Shown here: positions 1 to 8,084 of the stretch, in pieces | How the letters are laid out: every line of letters starts with the position of its first letter | Position numbering within the stretch: the stretch's first letter is position 1 | Assembly: GCA_938031175.1 (NCBI GenBank) | Contig: CALHGZ010000008.1 | Coordinates: 186,001 to 250,000, forward strand | Source of the DNA: Candidatus Kapaibacterium sp. | Lineage (GTDB): Bacteria; Bacteroidota; Ignavibacteria; Kapaibacteriales; UBA2268 | Length of the DNA stretch: 64,000 bases | Direction: 5' to 3' | Notes under the pieces: generated by a model | Seen by the model: the letters and a program-made list of their open reading frames with translations, nothing else | The model's database searches: none | Told to the model about the DNA's origin: nothing | Position numbers and translations under genes: made by a program

Positions 1-435
1 ACTATAATTAGTTATTTCAAATTTTTCAATTGGTCCTGCATAAGCAATTCTATTGCCCTCAAAATCAAATAAATCAATATCTGTAAAAGCATCGCTATCT
101 TTTCTTAATCTTTCCAGATATTCGATCATTAGTGCTGAATCAGGCGGAAATTTAAATTTTGGGTCATCAATTAGATTAATTAAATTGACAACACGCTCAT
201 TCATAAATAAATCGAGCATATTCGATTTATTCTCAGCTATTGACTTGATATGTAGCGAATCGCTTTCTTGAATCAGCTCGGTATATTGCAGTTGGAAATA
301 AATTATTAAGATAATCATCGGCAAAAGGTAGGTAACCGATAATCGAATAATGTGCTTAATTTGAAGTCCTTTGTAGTAGCGTTCTGTCTGCAAAGTATCC
401 TTATTGACGATATCGGATTTTTTATTATCGTCCAT
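1..435 (-). CDS. Sensor histidine kinase, N-terminal part (cut by window edge)
   Basis: This is the first 145 codons of a gene that runs off the left edge; it is open throughout. After a short cytoplasmic N-terminus there is one clear membrane helix (about residues 29-47), then a region of about 95 residues expected to lie in the periplasm, reading like the start of a Cache-type sensor domain (SIAENKSNMLDLFMNERVVN, then a later FDFEGNRIAYAGP segment). From memory, this pattern is common in Cache histidine kinases, but the kinase core itself lies outside the window, so the call is an inference. It starts 13 bases after the receiver gene at 449-937 and would be the last visible gene of that operon. 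Its likely role is to sense an external signal and phosphorylate the two receiver proteins encoded upstream. The ligand cannot be told. Confidence 0.7.
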   Translation of the reverse strand, partial: MDDNKKSDIVNKDTLQTERYYKGLQIKHIIRLSVTYLLPMIILIIYFQLQYTELIQESDSLHIKSIAENKSNMLDLFMNERVVNLINLIDDPKFKFPPDSALMIEYLERLRKDSDAFTDIDLFDFEGNRIAYAGPIEKFEITNYS

Positions 436-448
436 CACTTAATCGCCT

Positions 449-937
449 TTACTGGTCTTCATCATCAAGTTTTCTCATTTCTCTTAAAATATCAATAGGA
501 CTTCTTCCTAATGCTAATTGCGATAATTTTTCGAGACGTAATTGATCAGCTTCGAATTTTTTCTTTAATCTTGCTTCATAAGCATCTTTCAATACCTCAA
601 TTAATTTTTCAAATTCGTATGGTTTAGGCAAATAGCCATAAGCCCCCAGCTTTGTACATTCAACAGCTGATTCCAAAGAACCATGACCAGTTAGCATTAT
701 TACTTCAATAAATTTATGCTCGCGTTTTAGTATTTCGAGTACCTCTTTGCCATCCATTCCGGGCATTTTTAAATCTAGCAAAGCAAGATCAAATTTCATG
801 TTTTTTGCATAGTTTATTGCATCAGTTCCATTTGTTGCTTTTGTTACTTCGAATTCACGCATTTCGAGCCTTCGAGCTATAGAATCAAGAAATTTCTCCT
901 CATCATCTACTATAAGCAATTTTATTTTTCTTTCCAT
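449..937 (-). CDS. Stand-alone response regulator (receiver domain)
   Basis: A 162-residue receiver protein. The acidic pair is D11-D12, the phospho-acceptor is D55 (LALLDLKMPG), the conserved threonine is T83 (MLTGHG) and the conserved lysine is K105 (PKPYEF). The receiver ends near residue 120 and is followed by a charged helical tail of about 40 residues with no DNA-binding or enzymatic output domain. It probably acts by protein contact or as a phospho-relay. It lies between the receiver-SLC13 fusion (22-base gap) and the sensor kinase (13-base gap) and is close in sequence to the fusion's own receiver, so both may be phosphorylated by the same kinase. The partner assignment is inferred from gene order. 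Confidence 0.9.
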   Translation of the reverse strand: MERKIKLLIVDDEEKFLDSIARRLEMREFEVTKATNGTDAINYAKNMKFDLALLDLKMPGMDGKEVLEILKREHKFIEVIMLTGHGSLESAVECTKLGAYGYLPKPYEFEKLIEVLKDAYEARLKKKFEADQLRLEKLSQLALGRSPIDILREMRKLDDEDQ

Positions 938-959
938 TTTTTATCCTTTTAAAATAAAC

Positions 960-3053
960 TTAAATAATCTTTAATATCATCCCCCAGTATATGAATATGG
1001 TCCATATCCAGAGTACTGCAAAAGATAATAATAATACAATTGCACCGTGCTTAGCTAAATCCGCTAATGTTATTACCCTTTCGCCTGTAATAGGATTTCG
1101 TGATAATGCAAAAACAATTGCATTATTAGGAGTACCAGGTAAGAACATATGGGCAAAAGATGATGCAAATGCTGTTGCCAAGCCGACAACCCAAGGATTT
1201 GTATCAGCAATCGTTGCCATTGGTACCGTAATTGGTCCAATGGAAGCTACTGTAGCTCCATCACTCATAAAATTAGTTATAACACCAGTTATAAAGCTTG
1301 CCGCCATAGCCAATCCCTGTCCACTTTTCATAAATTCAGGCAATAATCCGACAAAGGCATCTGCTAAATATAAAGCAGCACCTGTTGAAGCTAAACCACT
1401 ACCCATCGCTGTCGCTCCTGCATAAAGGGCAACGACTTCCCATTGTATTCTAGATACATCTTTCCAGGTTAATATTCCAAATATGTTCATTAATATAATC
1501 GCTAATATCACTGGACCACCCATTCCCCACATACCTGTTTCGCCGGATAAGATCCATAGTGTTACTAACAGAATCATTATAGCTGCTGTTATGTATTCTG
1601 TTTTAGTCATCGGTCCTATTTTCTCTGAAGCTTGTACAACCATGGTTGAAATATCAACCTTTTTAACCTTCATTTTGCGATAGCAGATAATATAAAAATA
1701 AATCCCAACTACAATAGCAGCAACAGGAACAAAGGGCAAGCCCATCATTACCCATTCACCGAAAGAAGGAGCACCACCATAATCAGCTAGAATTCCGAGC
1801 ATTACAGTATTACGACCTCCTGCAGCTGGTGATCCCGGACCACCTAAATTAGCTGCGAAATTCAATGATAATACTAAAAGAATAGCTAACTTCGGGTCTT
1901 CTCTAACTCCGGCAGCTTGAGTCGATGATGCATAAACCATCATCAAAATTGGCATCATAAAAGCTACCATTGCATGTTCAGATAAAAATGAACAGGTGAT
2001 TCCAAACATTGGTAAAAATAAGAACAAATACAAACTTAAAGATTTAGTTGGTTTCAATAGTAAAACACCTATTCTTCTATCTAAACCTGTTTTATGAATG
2101 GCTATTGCAACCGCCAAGATCCCAAATATAAAAATTACCGAGTCTTTGCCATAAGCAGCAGCAACATCGTCTGGACGATATACATTAAAGAAATACATTA
2201 CCAATCCTACTAGGAGAGCTGTTAAACCTATTGGCATTGCACCGGTTGCCCAAAATAGTGCTGCTACAACCAGTAATGCAATCATTACTTTTGCCCGGAA
2301 GACTCCATCATCAACTGATAAATTAAATACTTCTTTTCCGTCTTTGTCTTTGATCGGTTTTCCCCATTCATCTACAACTAAACCAATTCGCATTTTTGAA
2401 CTATAATAATCAATAATGCTCTGGCCTTGTTTCATCTTTGCATAATCTTTATATCCAAGATTCAATTCTTTCAACTTCGCTTCTTCGGAAAGCTCGTTTA
2501 TGTTCGGAACAGATTTCTTGAAGGAAAGTATATCAACAAGCCTTTGTGGAGCGGGCAAAAGGACTATTGCTGTAAAAATTATTAATCCTATTAATAAAAA
2601 ACCTGGACGATAATTATGCACTCCCATAAACCATTTTTTAAAAGAGCCTTTCTCGACATATGGTATTTCGTGTTTTTCCATAGCATGCTTTTTTTCTCCA
2701 CGAGCACCTTCAATTGTACTTATTAATTTTTCAAGCTCAATAGGTTTTTGTAAATATGCATAGGCATCCAGTTTACCTGCTTCTACTGCAGAATCAACGT
2801 CACCATAGCCGGTAAGCATAATAACCTGTATTTCGGGCTTCAATGATTTCACTTCCTTTAAGACTTGCTCACCACTTAATCCGGGCATTTTACGATCAAG
2901 CACAATAACATCAATATCAGATTCAACGCGTATTGTCTTTAATGCATCTTTACCACTATCAAGGGTAATAACATCATAACCACGAAGCTTTAGTCGATTT
3001 GCTAAAGACTCTCTAAATTCATTTTCATCGTCAATCAGTAAAAGTTTACCCAT
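960..3053 (-). CDS. Receiver domain fused to SLC13/DASS-type sodium-anion transporter
   Basis: A 697-residue fusion. Residues 1-115 are a complete receiver: D8-D9, phospho-acceptor D53 (VLDRKMPG), T81 (MLTGYG) and K103 (LQKPIE). A linker follows, then a membrane helix near 150-165, a soluble loop, and from about residue 250 a full multi-helix transporter of the SLC13/DASS (divalent anion:sodium symporter) family. Family-like features are the GGRNTVMLGI segment in the first half and the LPGTPNNAIVFA segment in the second, matching the paired SNT-type substrate and sodium sites. Known relatives import dicarboxylates, sulfate or similar anions; the substrate here is unknown. The next genes encode a CBS protein (2-base gap upstream), a receiver and a kinase. 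I infer a transporter gated by phosphorylation. The frame is continuous, so this is not two genes joined by a misread stop. Confidence 0.92.
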   Translation of the reverse strand: MGKLLLIDDENEFRESLANRLKLRGYDVITLDSGKDALKTIRVESDIDVIVLDRKMPGLSGEQVLKEVKSLKPEIQVIMLTGYGDVDSAVEAGKLDAYAYLQKPIELEKLISTIEGARGEKKHAMEKHEIPYVEKGSFKKWFMGVHNYRPGFLLIGLIIFTAIVLLPAPQRLVDILSFKKSVPNINELSEEAKLKELNLGYKDYAKMKQGQSIIDYYSSKMRIGLVVDEWGKPIKDKDGKEVFNLSVDDGVFRAKVMIALLVVAALFWATGAMPIGLTALLVGLVMYFFNVYRPDDVAAAYGKDSVIFIFGILAVAIAIHKTGLDRRIGVLLLKPTKSLSLYLFLFLPMFGITCSFLSEHAMVAFMMPILMMVYASSTQAAGVREDPKLAILLVLSLNFAANLGGPGSPAAGGRNTVMLGILADYGGAPSFGEWVMMGLPFVPVAAIVVGIYFYIICYRKMKVKKVDISTMVVQASEKIGPMTKTEYITAAIMILLVTLWILSGETGMWGMGGPVILAIILMNIFGILTWKDVSRIQWEVVALYAGATAMGSGLASTGAALYLADAFVGLLPEFMKSGQGLAMAASFITGVITNFMSDGATVASIGPITVPMATIADTNPWVVGLATAFASSFAHMFLPGTPNNAIVFALSRNPITGERVITLADLAKHGAIVLLLSFAVLWIWTIFIYWGMILKII

Positions 3054-3055
3054 AC

Positions 3056-3628
3056 TTACTCCTTATAATTCTTAGCACATTCACACTCATTTAATAAAAA
3101 ATTTGCTACTTCTTTATATAAATCAGATAATCTCAAGATTCCTACAATTTTACTCCCATCGGTAACAAGAATTGAAAGGGTTTGCCACATTATTATTTTA
3201 TGTACAGCTTCAGCAATCGATGCTTCCTGTGAAATATTCTGAATGATGGGCATCATTATATCTTTAATATAAATATTATGAGCTTTAGCACAAATATCAA
3301 AAAAGTTGTCACGCCATAAATCATAATGGTCCATTATTGTTTCGATAAATTCTGAACTTAAATTCACTTGCGTTAATTTATCTATATCAATTAAAATATT
3401 ATATTTAGGTTCGAGTGCTTTCAAAAATGATAAATGACCTATTTTACCAATTATTTTCCCTTCATCATCTACAACAAGTACTGCTCGATATGGTTCTATT
3501 TCAGATGACCTATGTTTTTGGGCATTTTCTAATGAACGTACTGCATCTAATAGGGTTCCGCTTATATGCACAGTTGGATATGTTGATATAGGCAACATAA
3601 CATCTTTAACTTTTTTTTGATATTTCAT
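3056..3628 (-). CDS. CBS-domain pair protein
   Basis: A 190-residue soluble protein with two CBS motifs: the first at about residues 7-70 (VKDVMLPISTYPT to DDEGKIIGKIGHLSFLKAL), the second at about 120-178 (IKDIMMPIIQN to DGSKIVGILRLSDLYKEV). A helical insert of about 50 residues separates them, so the pair is less compact than usual. CBS pairs bind adenosine-containing ligands such as AMP, ATP or SAM and often control transporters. Its stop lies 2 bases before the start of the receiver-SLC13 gene, so the two are almost certainly co-translated. It is the first gene of the four-gene operon. A regulatory role on the transporter is an inference. Confidence 0.85.
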   Translation of the reverse strand: MKYQKKVKDVMLPISTYPTVHISGTLLDAVRSLENAQKHRSSEIEPYRAVLVVDDEGKIIGKIGHLSFLKALEPKYNILIDIDKLTQVNLSSEFIETIMDHYDLWRDNFFDICAKAHNIYIKDIMMPIIQNISQEASIAEAVHKIIMWQTLSILVTDGSKIVGILRLSDLYKEVANFLLNECECAKNYKE

Positions 3629-3693
3629 AATTTAGTCCTTATTATTTGAAATATTTACATTTATTGATTATACAAACTTTATGGTATAATTTA

Positions 3694-3715
3694 AATATAA
3701 AAAAAAATTTATATT
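3694..3715. repeat. AT-only inverted repeat in divergent intergenic region
   Basis: An 8-base arm (3694-3701) is repeated inverted at 3708-3715 around six A residues. It lies in the 192-base gap between two divergently transcribed CBS-protein genes, where both promoters must be. It could be an operator, but in such AT-rich DNA it could also be chance. No Bacteroidota -7 motif stands out beside it. Confidence 0.25.
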
Positions 3716-3820
3716 AAAGATTTATTTATGTTGTAACCTTATTGTGATATAATAAATTCAGATTTTTTTTTCTTAATTTTACATTACAATAATTTATTTT
3801 AAAATTATATAGAGGTTTCT

Positions 3821-4258
3821 ATGAAAGTTAGAGATATTCTTAACCAAAAAGGTCCCGAAGTAATTACAATCAGTTCAAAAAAAACAATTCGCGAAGCAAT
3901 ACAAAAGCTTGTCAATAACAATATCGGTAGCCTTTTAGTCTTAGATGAAAATGCCAAATTAGCCGGCATTATAACCGAGCGAGATATTTTGCGTCAAAGT
4001 GCTATTGACCCTGAAAATTATCAAAACCTCCCTATAAACAACGTAATGACAAAAAAATTAATAATTGTCGAACCTGAAGATGACATTGAATATGTCGAAA
4101 ATACAATGACTGTTAATCGAATCCGCCATTTACCCGTTGTCAATAACAAAGTTTTAGTAGGTATAATTTCCATCGGTGATGTTGTTAAATATCAATTAAA
4201 AGAAGTCAAACAGGAAAATAAGTATTTAATGGATTACATCAGCGGGAGAGTATCTTAG
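3821..4258 (+). CDS. CBS-domain pair protein
   Basis: A 145-residue protein made almost wholly of two CBS motifs: residues 1-58 (MKVRDILNQKGPEVITI to LAGIITERDILRQ) and about 72-135 (INNVMTKKLIIVEPED to LVGIISIGDVVKYQL). This is the common compact stand-alone CBS pair, usually a nucleotide-sensing regulator with unknown partners. AGAGG lies 8 bases before the ATG. The gene is divergent from the receiver-transporter operon and ends directly against hemA, which converges on it with no spacer. A link to the neighbouring operon rests only on position and on the shared CBS theme. Confidence 0.9.
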   Translation: MKVRDILNQKGPEVITISSKKTIREAIQKLVNNNIGSLLVLDENAKLAGIITERDILRQSAIDPENYQNLPINNVMTKKLIIVEPEDDIEYVENTMTVNRIRHLPVVNNKVLVGIISIGDVVKYQLKEVKQENKYLMDYISGRVS

Positions 4259-5467
4259 TCATAATGGGTTTGAGTCTTCCTTTAATAAAATTTTGATAAA
4301 AACGGATTGCAAGCGGTGAAGCAATTGACGCGATATTTTATCAATTTTTTCGAAATCGCTGTTTGTAAAATAAGGACTATTTTCCTGAATAACTTGTTGG
4401 CGAATAAGTTCAAACTTTTCGCTATAAGGAGCGAGTATATCACTAATTTGATTGTCTGACCAGGCTTTAAATAAATCAAATTCATCATTAATTATTTTTT
4501 CAGCAATTGGAATTTCACTTTCTAATGTTGATTTTTGTTTTTCAATAATTTTTTGAATAGCGCCGAGGTCGTAATATTTTACTTTTTTCTCTAAATCTCC
4601 AATTTCGATATCTCTGGGTATTGCTAAATCCATAATAATTTTAGGACATTTATCAATTTCAAATAATTTATTCAATAAAGAAGATTTAACTATATAATCT
4701 GGTGCACCTGTTGATGAGCAGAGAGCATCAGTATTAGCAAGCACATTTTCCAAATCATTCATACTGTAAGCTTTACCATTATACTGAGTTGCAAGCATTT
4801 CAGCTTTATAGTAAGTACGATTAATAAAGTTCAAATTTTTATAACCGTTCTTAAATAAACCTTCTGCAAGAATCTTTATATTTTCATTGACACCAATAAA
4901 TGAAATAGATGCATCTTTGTTCAAAAGTCCACTCAAAATTTTTATCGTTGATCTACTGACAGAGTGTTGAGCTTTGCCGAAAGAAGTTTCATTTCTGACC
5001 TTTTTACCTGTTCGGAAAGCTGAGTGAAATAATTTATGCATAATACCTGTAACTGTCTTATATTGACAGGAAAGGCTATATGCATCTTTCACCTGTCCCT
5101 GGATTTGATATTCACCCAAGACAAGTGAGTCAAGTCCTGAAATTACTCTGAACAAATGCTTGACTACATTATCACCAACAATAGTATAGAAGTGATTCTT
5201 TGAATTGTAAATATCAATATTATAATTCTCAAGATAAAATTTACCTACCAAATTGAATGGGTTTATTTTATGCTCTATGAGAAGGTAAATTTCAAATCTA
5301 TTGCAAGTTGATAAAATGACAACACTTTCAACACCTTCGTAACTAAGTATGGATTTCAAGGCATTTGGGATTTCTTTACGGCTAAGAACAAATTGCTCTC
5401 GCTCATCAATAGCTGAAGTCCTATGGCTTATTCCTACTAATGCTAATATATGATTTTCATCAATCAT
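4259..5467 (-). CDS. hemA: Glutamyl-tRNA reductase
   Basis: HemA (402 residues, normal length) reduces glutamyl-tRNA(Glu) with NADPH to glutamate-1-semialdehyde, the first step of C5-pathway tetrapyrrole synthesis. The N-terminal catalytic domain has GISHRTSAI, the active-site cysteine C55 in ILSTCNRFE, and the GLDSLVLGEYQIQGQVK block. The NADPH domain follows (ASISFIGVNENI), with IIMDLAIPRDIE next to the C-terminal helical dimerisation domain. It starts 5 bases after the stop of the CoA-disulfide-reductase-like gene and is probably co-transcribed with it. Its usual partners hemC, hemD and hemB are not nearby. The use of HemA implies the C5 rather than the ALA-synthase route to heme. Confidence 0.96.
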   Translation of the reverse strand: MIDENHILALVGISHRTSAIDEREQFVLSRKEIPNALKSILSYEGVESVVILSTCNRFEIYLLIEHKINPFNLVGKFYLENYNIDIYNSKNHFYTIVGDNVVKHLFRVISGLDSLVLGEYQIQGQVKDAYSLSCQYKTVTGIMHKLFHSAFRTGKKVRNETSFGKAQHSVSRSTIKILSGLLNKDASISFIGVNENIKILAEGLFKNGYKNLNFINRTYYKAEMLATQYNGKAYSMNDLENVLANTDALCSSTGAPDYIVKSSLLNKLFEIDKCPKIIMDLAIPRDIEIGDLEKKVKYYDLGAIQKIIEKQKSTLESEIPIAEKIINDEFDLFKAWSDNQISDILAPYSEKFELIRQQVIQENSPYFTNSDFEKIDKISRQLLHRLQSVFIKILLKEDSNPL

Positions 5468-5472
5468 AATTT

Positions 5473-7143
5473 TTATTCTTCTAAGTCTAACATCTTTTTG
5501 TACATTTGAACTCCGCCACCTAAATATGCAACATTTTTCGCTCCAATTGACTTGAAGTACTTTGCAAATTCATAAGAACGTGGTCCTTTTTGGCAAACAA
5601 AAACTAAGTGTTTATTTAAATCAATTTGACTTTTAACCTGTCTTATTTCATTAATTGGAATCCTTTTGCTAGCAAAATCAATTGGAGCCGATTCGATCTC
5701 ATCTTTTTCACGCAAATCAATAAATTCAGCATCTTCTAAATTTACAATATTATCGGGATTTAAACAGATAACATCATTTTTTTCTTGTTCGATAGCTAAA
5801 GCTGATAAAAAATTCAAGGGATTCATTGGAGATGAATGTGGAGGTGTATAGCAATGCTCAAAATTTAGCAATTCTTCGACTTTTGCAGTATTTTTTAAAT
5901 ATACAGCAAAGGCATCGCAATATCTTGTAACTTCACCTCTGCCCAAAATCTGCAATCCGAGTAATTTCATATCTTCTTTTTTATAAACCATTTGTGCGAA
6001 AAGTAATTTACTTTCAGGCATATAATCCGGTCTATCATACCAGCAACCACAAACGGAAGCACAATTTATTCCGGATAATTTTGCTTTGTTTTCTGTAATT
6101 CCGCAAGCAGCAGTTATTACACCGAAAATTTTAAGCGATACACTTCCTACGGCTCCATCAAAATGAGAATTAATTCCAGCTATATTATCAGCAGCAACTC
6201 TTCCCTGCCTATTAGCCAATGAACCAAGTGGCAAAACTTCGCTTGTCCCGGTGACTAAATCTTTAATTTCAACACAATCGCCCACAGCATATATATTCGG
6301 AATACTTGTTTGCATTTTTTCATTTACTAATATACCCCCATTTACTCCTAAATTCAAGCCTATATTTTCAGCAAGAAAAGTATTAGGCTTAACTCCAGGG
6401 CAAATAAACACATAATCCGATTGAATTGCACTTGAACCAAAATTCACTACTGGCTTACCATTTTCTTGAGTAATTGATTCAACTTTGCTATTCTTGAAAA
6501 TTTTAATTCCGTTTTCTTGAATAATTTTTTCTAAAAGAGATGCAATCAAATTATCGAAAGATTTTGGGATTATTCTGCTTCCCATTTCTATCATACTAGT
6601 TTCTATTCCCCAAAGGCTAACTAAAGCTTCGGTCAATTCGCAACCAATATAACCACCGCCAATTATCACTGCTTTCTCAATTTCACCCCTTTGTGCTTTT
6701 TGTTTGAAAAGCCTTGCATCTTCTGGCGAATGAAAATATCGCACATTATCGGATATCTCAAATGGATGTTGAATCGGAATTGATCCAGTCGCTAAAACAA
6801 GATAATCGTAGGGGAATTCAATGATTTCCTTATTTTTAGAATTAAAACCAAAAGCTTTGCAATCGTCAGGCATAATTTCAATGATCTTAGTATTCAAATG
6901 AACATTAATATTTTTAACCTTTTCGAAGTAATCAGCATCCCGAACAACTCCCCAAGGTGTTTTTGCTAAATCATAAAAATCATCTATATCGCCGGAAGCA
7001 TAAAATGGCATACCACAACTGCCATAAGAAAGAAAATCTTTTTCTTCGACAATAGTAATATCCCATTCGGGTTTTAATCTCCTAAGACGTGCTGCAGTTT
7101 TGCAACCGCCTGCCATTCCACCTATAATTAATACCTTTGGCAT
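5473..7143 (-). CDS. CoA-disulfide reductase / persulfide reductase with C-terminal rhodanese domain
   Basis: A 556-residue flavoprotein. Residues 1-440 form a class III pyridine-nucleotide-disulfide oxidoreductase: FAD-binding GGMAGGCKTAARL at the N-terminus, the single redox cysteine C43 in SYGSCGMPFYASGDI, an NAD(P)H motif (VIIGGGYIGCELTEAL) and the second FAD motif IYAVGDCVE. From about residue 465 a rhodanese domain follows with active cysteine in CQKGPRS. Characterised members with this arrangement reduce CoA-disulfide or CoA-persulfide/polysulfide and handle sulfane sulfur in the cytoplasm. The exact substrate cannot be read from sequence. It lies directly upstream of hemA, and 249 AT-rich bases precede it. 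The fusion is a known architecture. Confidence 0.9.
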   Translation of the reverse strand: MPKVLIIGGMAGGCKTAARLRRLKPEWDITIVEEKDFLSYGSCGMPFYASGDIDDFYDLAKTPWGVVRDADYFEKVKNINVHLNTKIIEIMPDDCKAFGFNSKNKEIIEFPYDYLVLATGSIPIQHPFEISDNVRYFHSPEDARLFKQKAQRGEIEKAVIIGGGYIGCELTEALVSLWGIETSMIEMGSRIIPKSFDNLIASLLEKIIQENGIKIFKNSKVESITQENGKPVVNFGSSAIQSDYVFICPGVKPNTFLAENIGLNLGVNGGILVNEKMQTSIPNIYAVGDCVEIKDLVTGTSEVLPLGSLANRQGRVAADNIAGINSHFDGAVGSVSLKIFGVITAACGITENKAKLSGINCASVCGCWYDRPDYMPESKLLFAQMVYKKEDMKLLGLQILGRGEVTRYCDAFAVYLKNTAKVEELLNFEHCYTPPHSSPMNPLNFLSALAIEQEKNDVICLNPDNIVNLEDAEFIDLREKDEIESAPIDFASKRIPINEIRQVKSQIDLNKHLVFVCQKGPRSYEFAKYFKSIGAKNVAYLGGGVQMYKKMLDLEE

Positions 7144-7392
7144 AGTTGATGAAAATCAATTATTAAATTTTTTAAATCGAATCTTATGAATACGAACTAT
7201 TATATAAAAATTTATATTATTCAGTTTACTATTTATTTTCAATCATTAATGTAATTTTAAATCACTTGATTTTGAATTAATTTCGTGATGTTAAATTAGT
7301 ATTAAATTATCTGTTTATTAATTTGCTTATATAAACAAAAAAATAGATGTAATCTTGACGTGTTTTTAAATCTTTGAATAATTGGAATGTTA

Positions 7393-7920
7393 TTAAGAAC
7401 CAACCTGTTTTTTATATCCTTGTTTGAGGAATATGGCTGTATATGCAGATAAAACTACCGTTACAATTAATTGATTAATAAAAGGAGTTGAATGAAGTGG
7501 TTTATCATAAAGGTTGATTTGTATCAGAATAAAGAGAATAAAATAGTATAAAGCTTTACTTAATGCAATTGCAAGGAACATATTCAAAAATTTAATTTTA
7601 AGGAATTTATCCAAAAATAAAAAAAACCATACATTCACGATAAGTTCAGCTGAAATTACAAGCATTTTAGGGAAAATAGGATGTCCTGACAATAAAAAAG
7701 ACACAATTGGCAAAGTGGCAGCTAATATATAAGTATTTTCCTTCCTTGTATGTGCCAAAGATAAAATAATCATTATCCTCATCGGCTCAAATAGATAAAT
7801 AGGTACGCCAAAATTATGGGAAATTGCTGGAATCAAATAAACACAGGAAATCGCTAATATATTAAAAATTATTGCTTTAATATATTCGCGTTTTTTGATG
7901 ATTGCAGCTGACTCACTCAT
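7393..7920 (-). CDS. Small integral membrane protein, ECF transporter S-component-like
   Basis: A 175-residue protein with about five or six hydrophobic helices and very few charged residues outside the ends. The stretch PIVSFLLSGHPIFPKMLVIS followed by AELIVNVWFFLF resembles the proline-rich loop and ELATYG-like helix of ECF-type vitamin transporter S-components, which fits the size. No ATPase (EcfA) or EcfT gene is adjacent, as is usual when one shared energising module serves several S-components. A possible -7 element (TATTTTTG, minus strand, 7951-7958) lies about 31 bases upstream, but no good -33 partner is seen. The substrate is unknown, and a general uncharacterised membrane protein is the alternative. 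Confidence 0.5.
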   Translation of the reverse strand: MSESAAIIKKREYIKAIIFNILAISCVYLIPAISHNFGVPIYLFEPMRIMIILSLAHTRKENTYILAATLPIVSFLLSGHPIFPKMLVISAELIVNVWFFLFLDKFLKIKFLNMFLAIALSKALYYFILFILIQINLYDKPLHSTPFINQLIVTVVLSAYTAIFLKQGYKKQVGS

Positions 7921-8084
7921 CTTTTCATTCCCTTTTGAACTATTCTACTGCAAAAATACTCATATTTGTCCAATTATTATCTTTTATAAATTTTCTTTAT
8001 TCACTTTGACGAATTTTATTATATTGCTTTATTTTATGCTTTGACAATATTATAAATATATCACAAATAAATTTACTGGACTAT

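Noticed and set aside
53-271. 72-codon plus-strand open frame at the left edge
   Set aside because: The minus strand here carries a continuous frame with a membrane helix and Cache-like segments, coupled to the receiver gene; the plus frame is its shadow.
5473-7143. Rhodanese-fused flavoprotein as a novel fusion
   Set aside because: This domain order is an established class of CoA-disulfide or persulfide reductases, so it is not novel.
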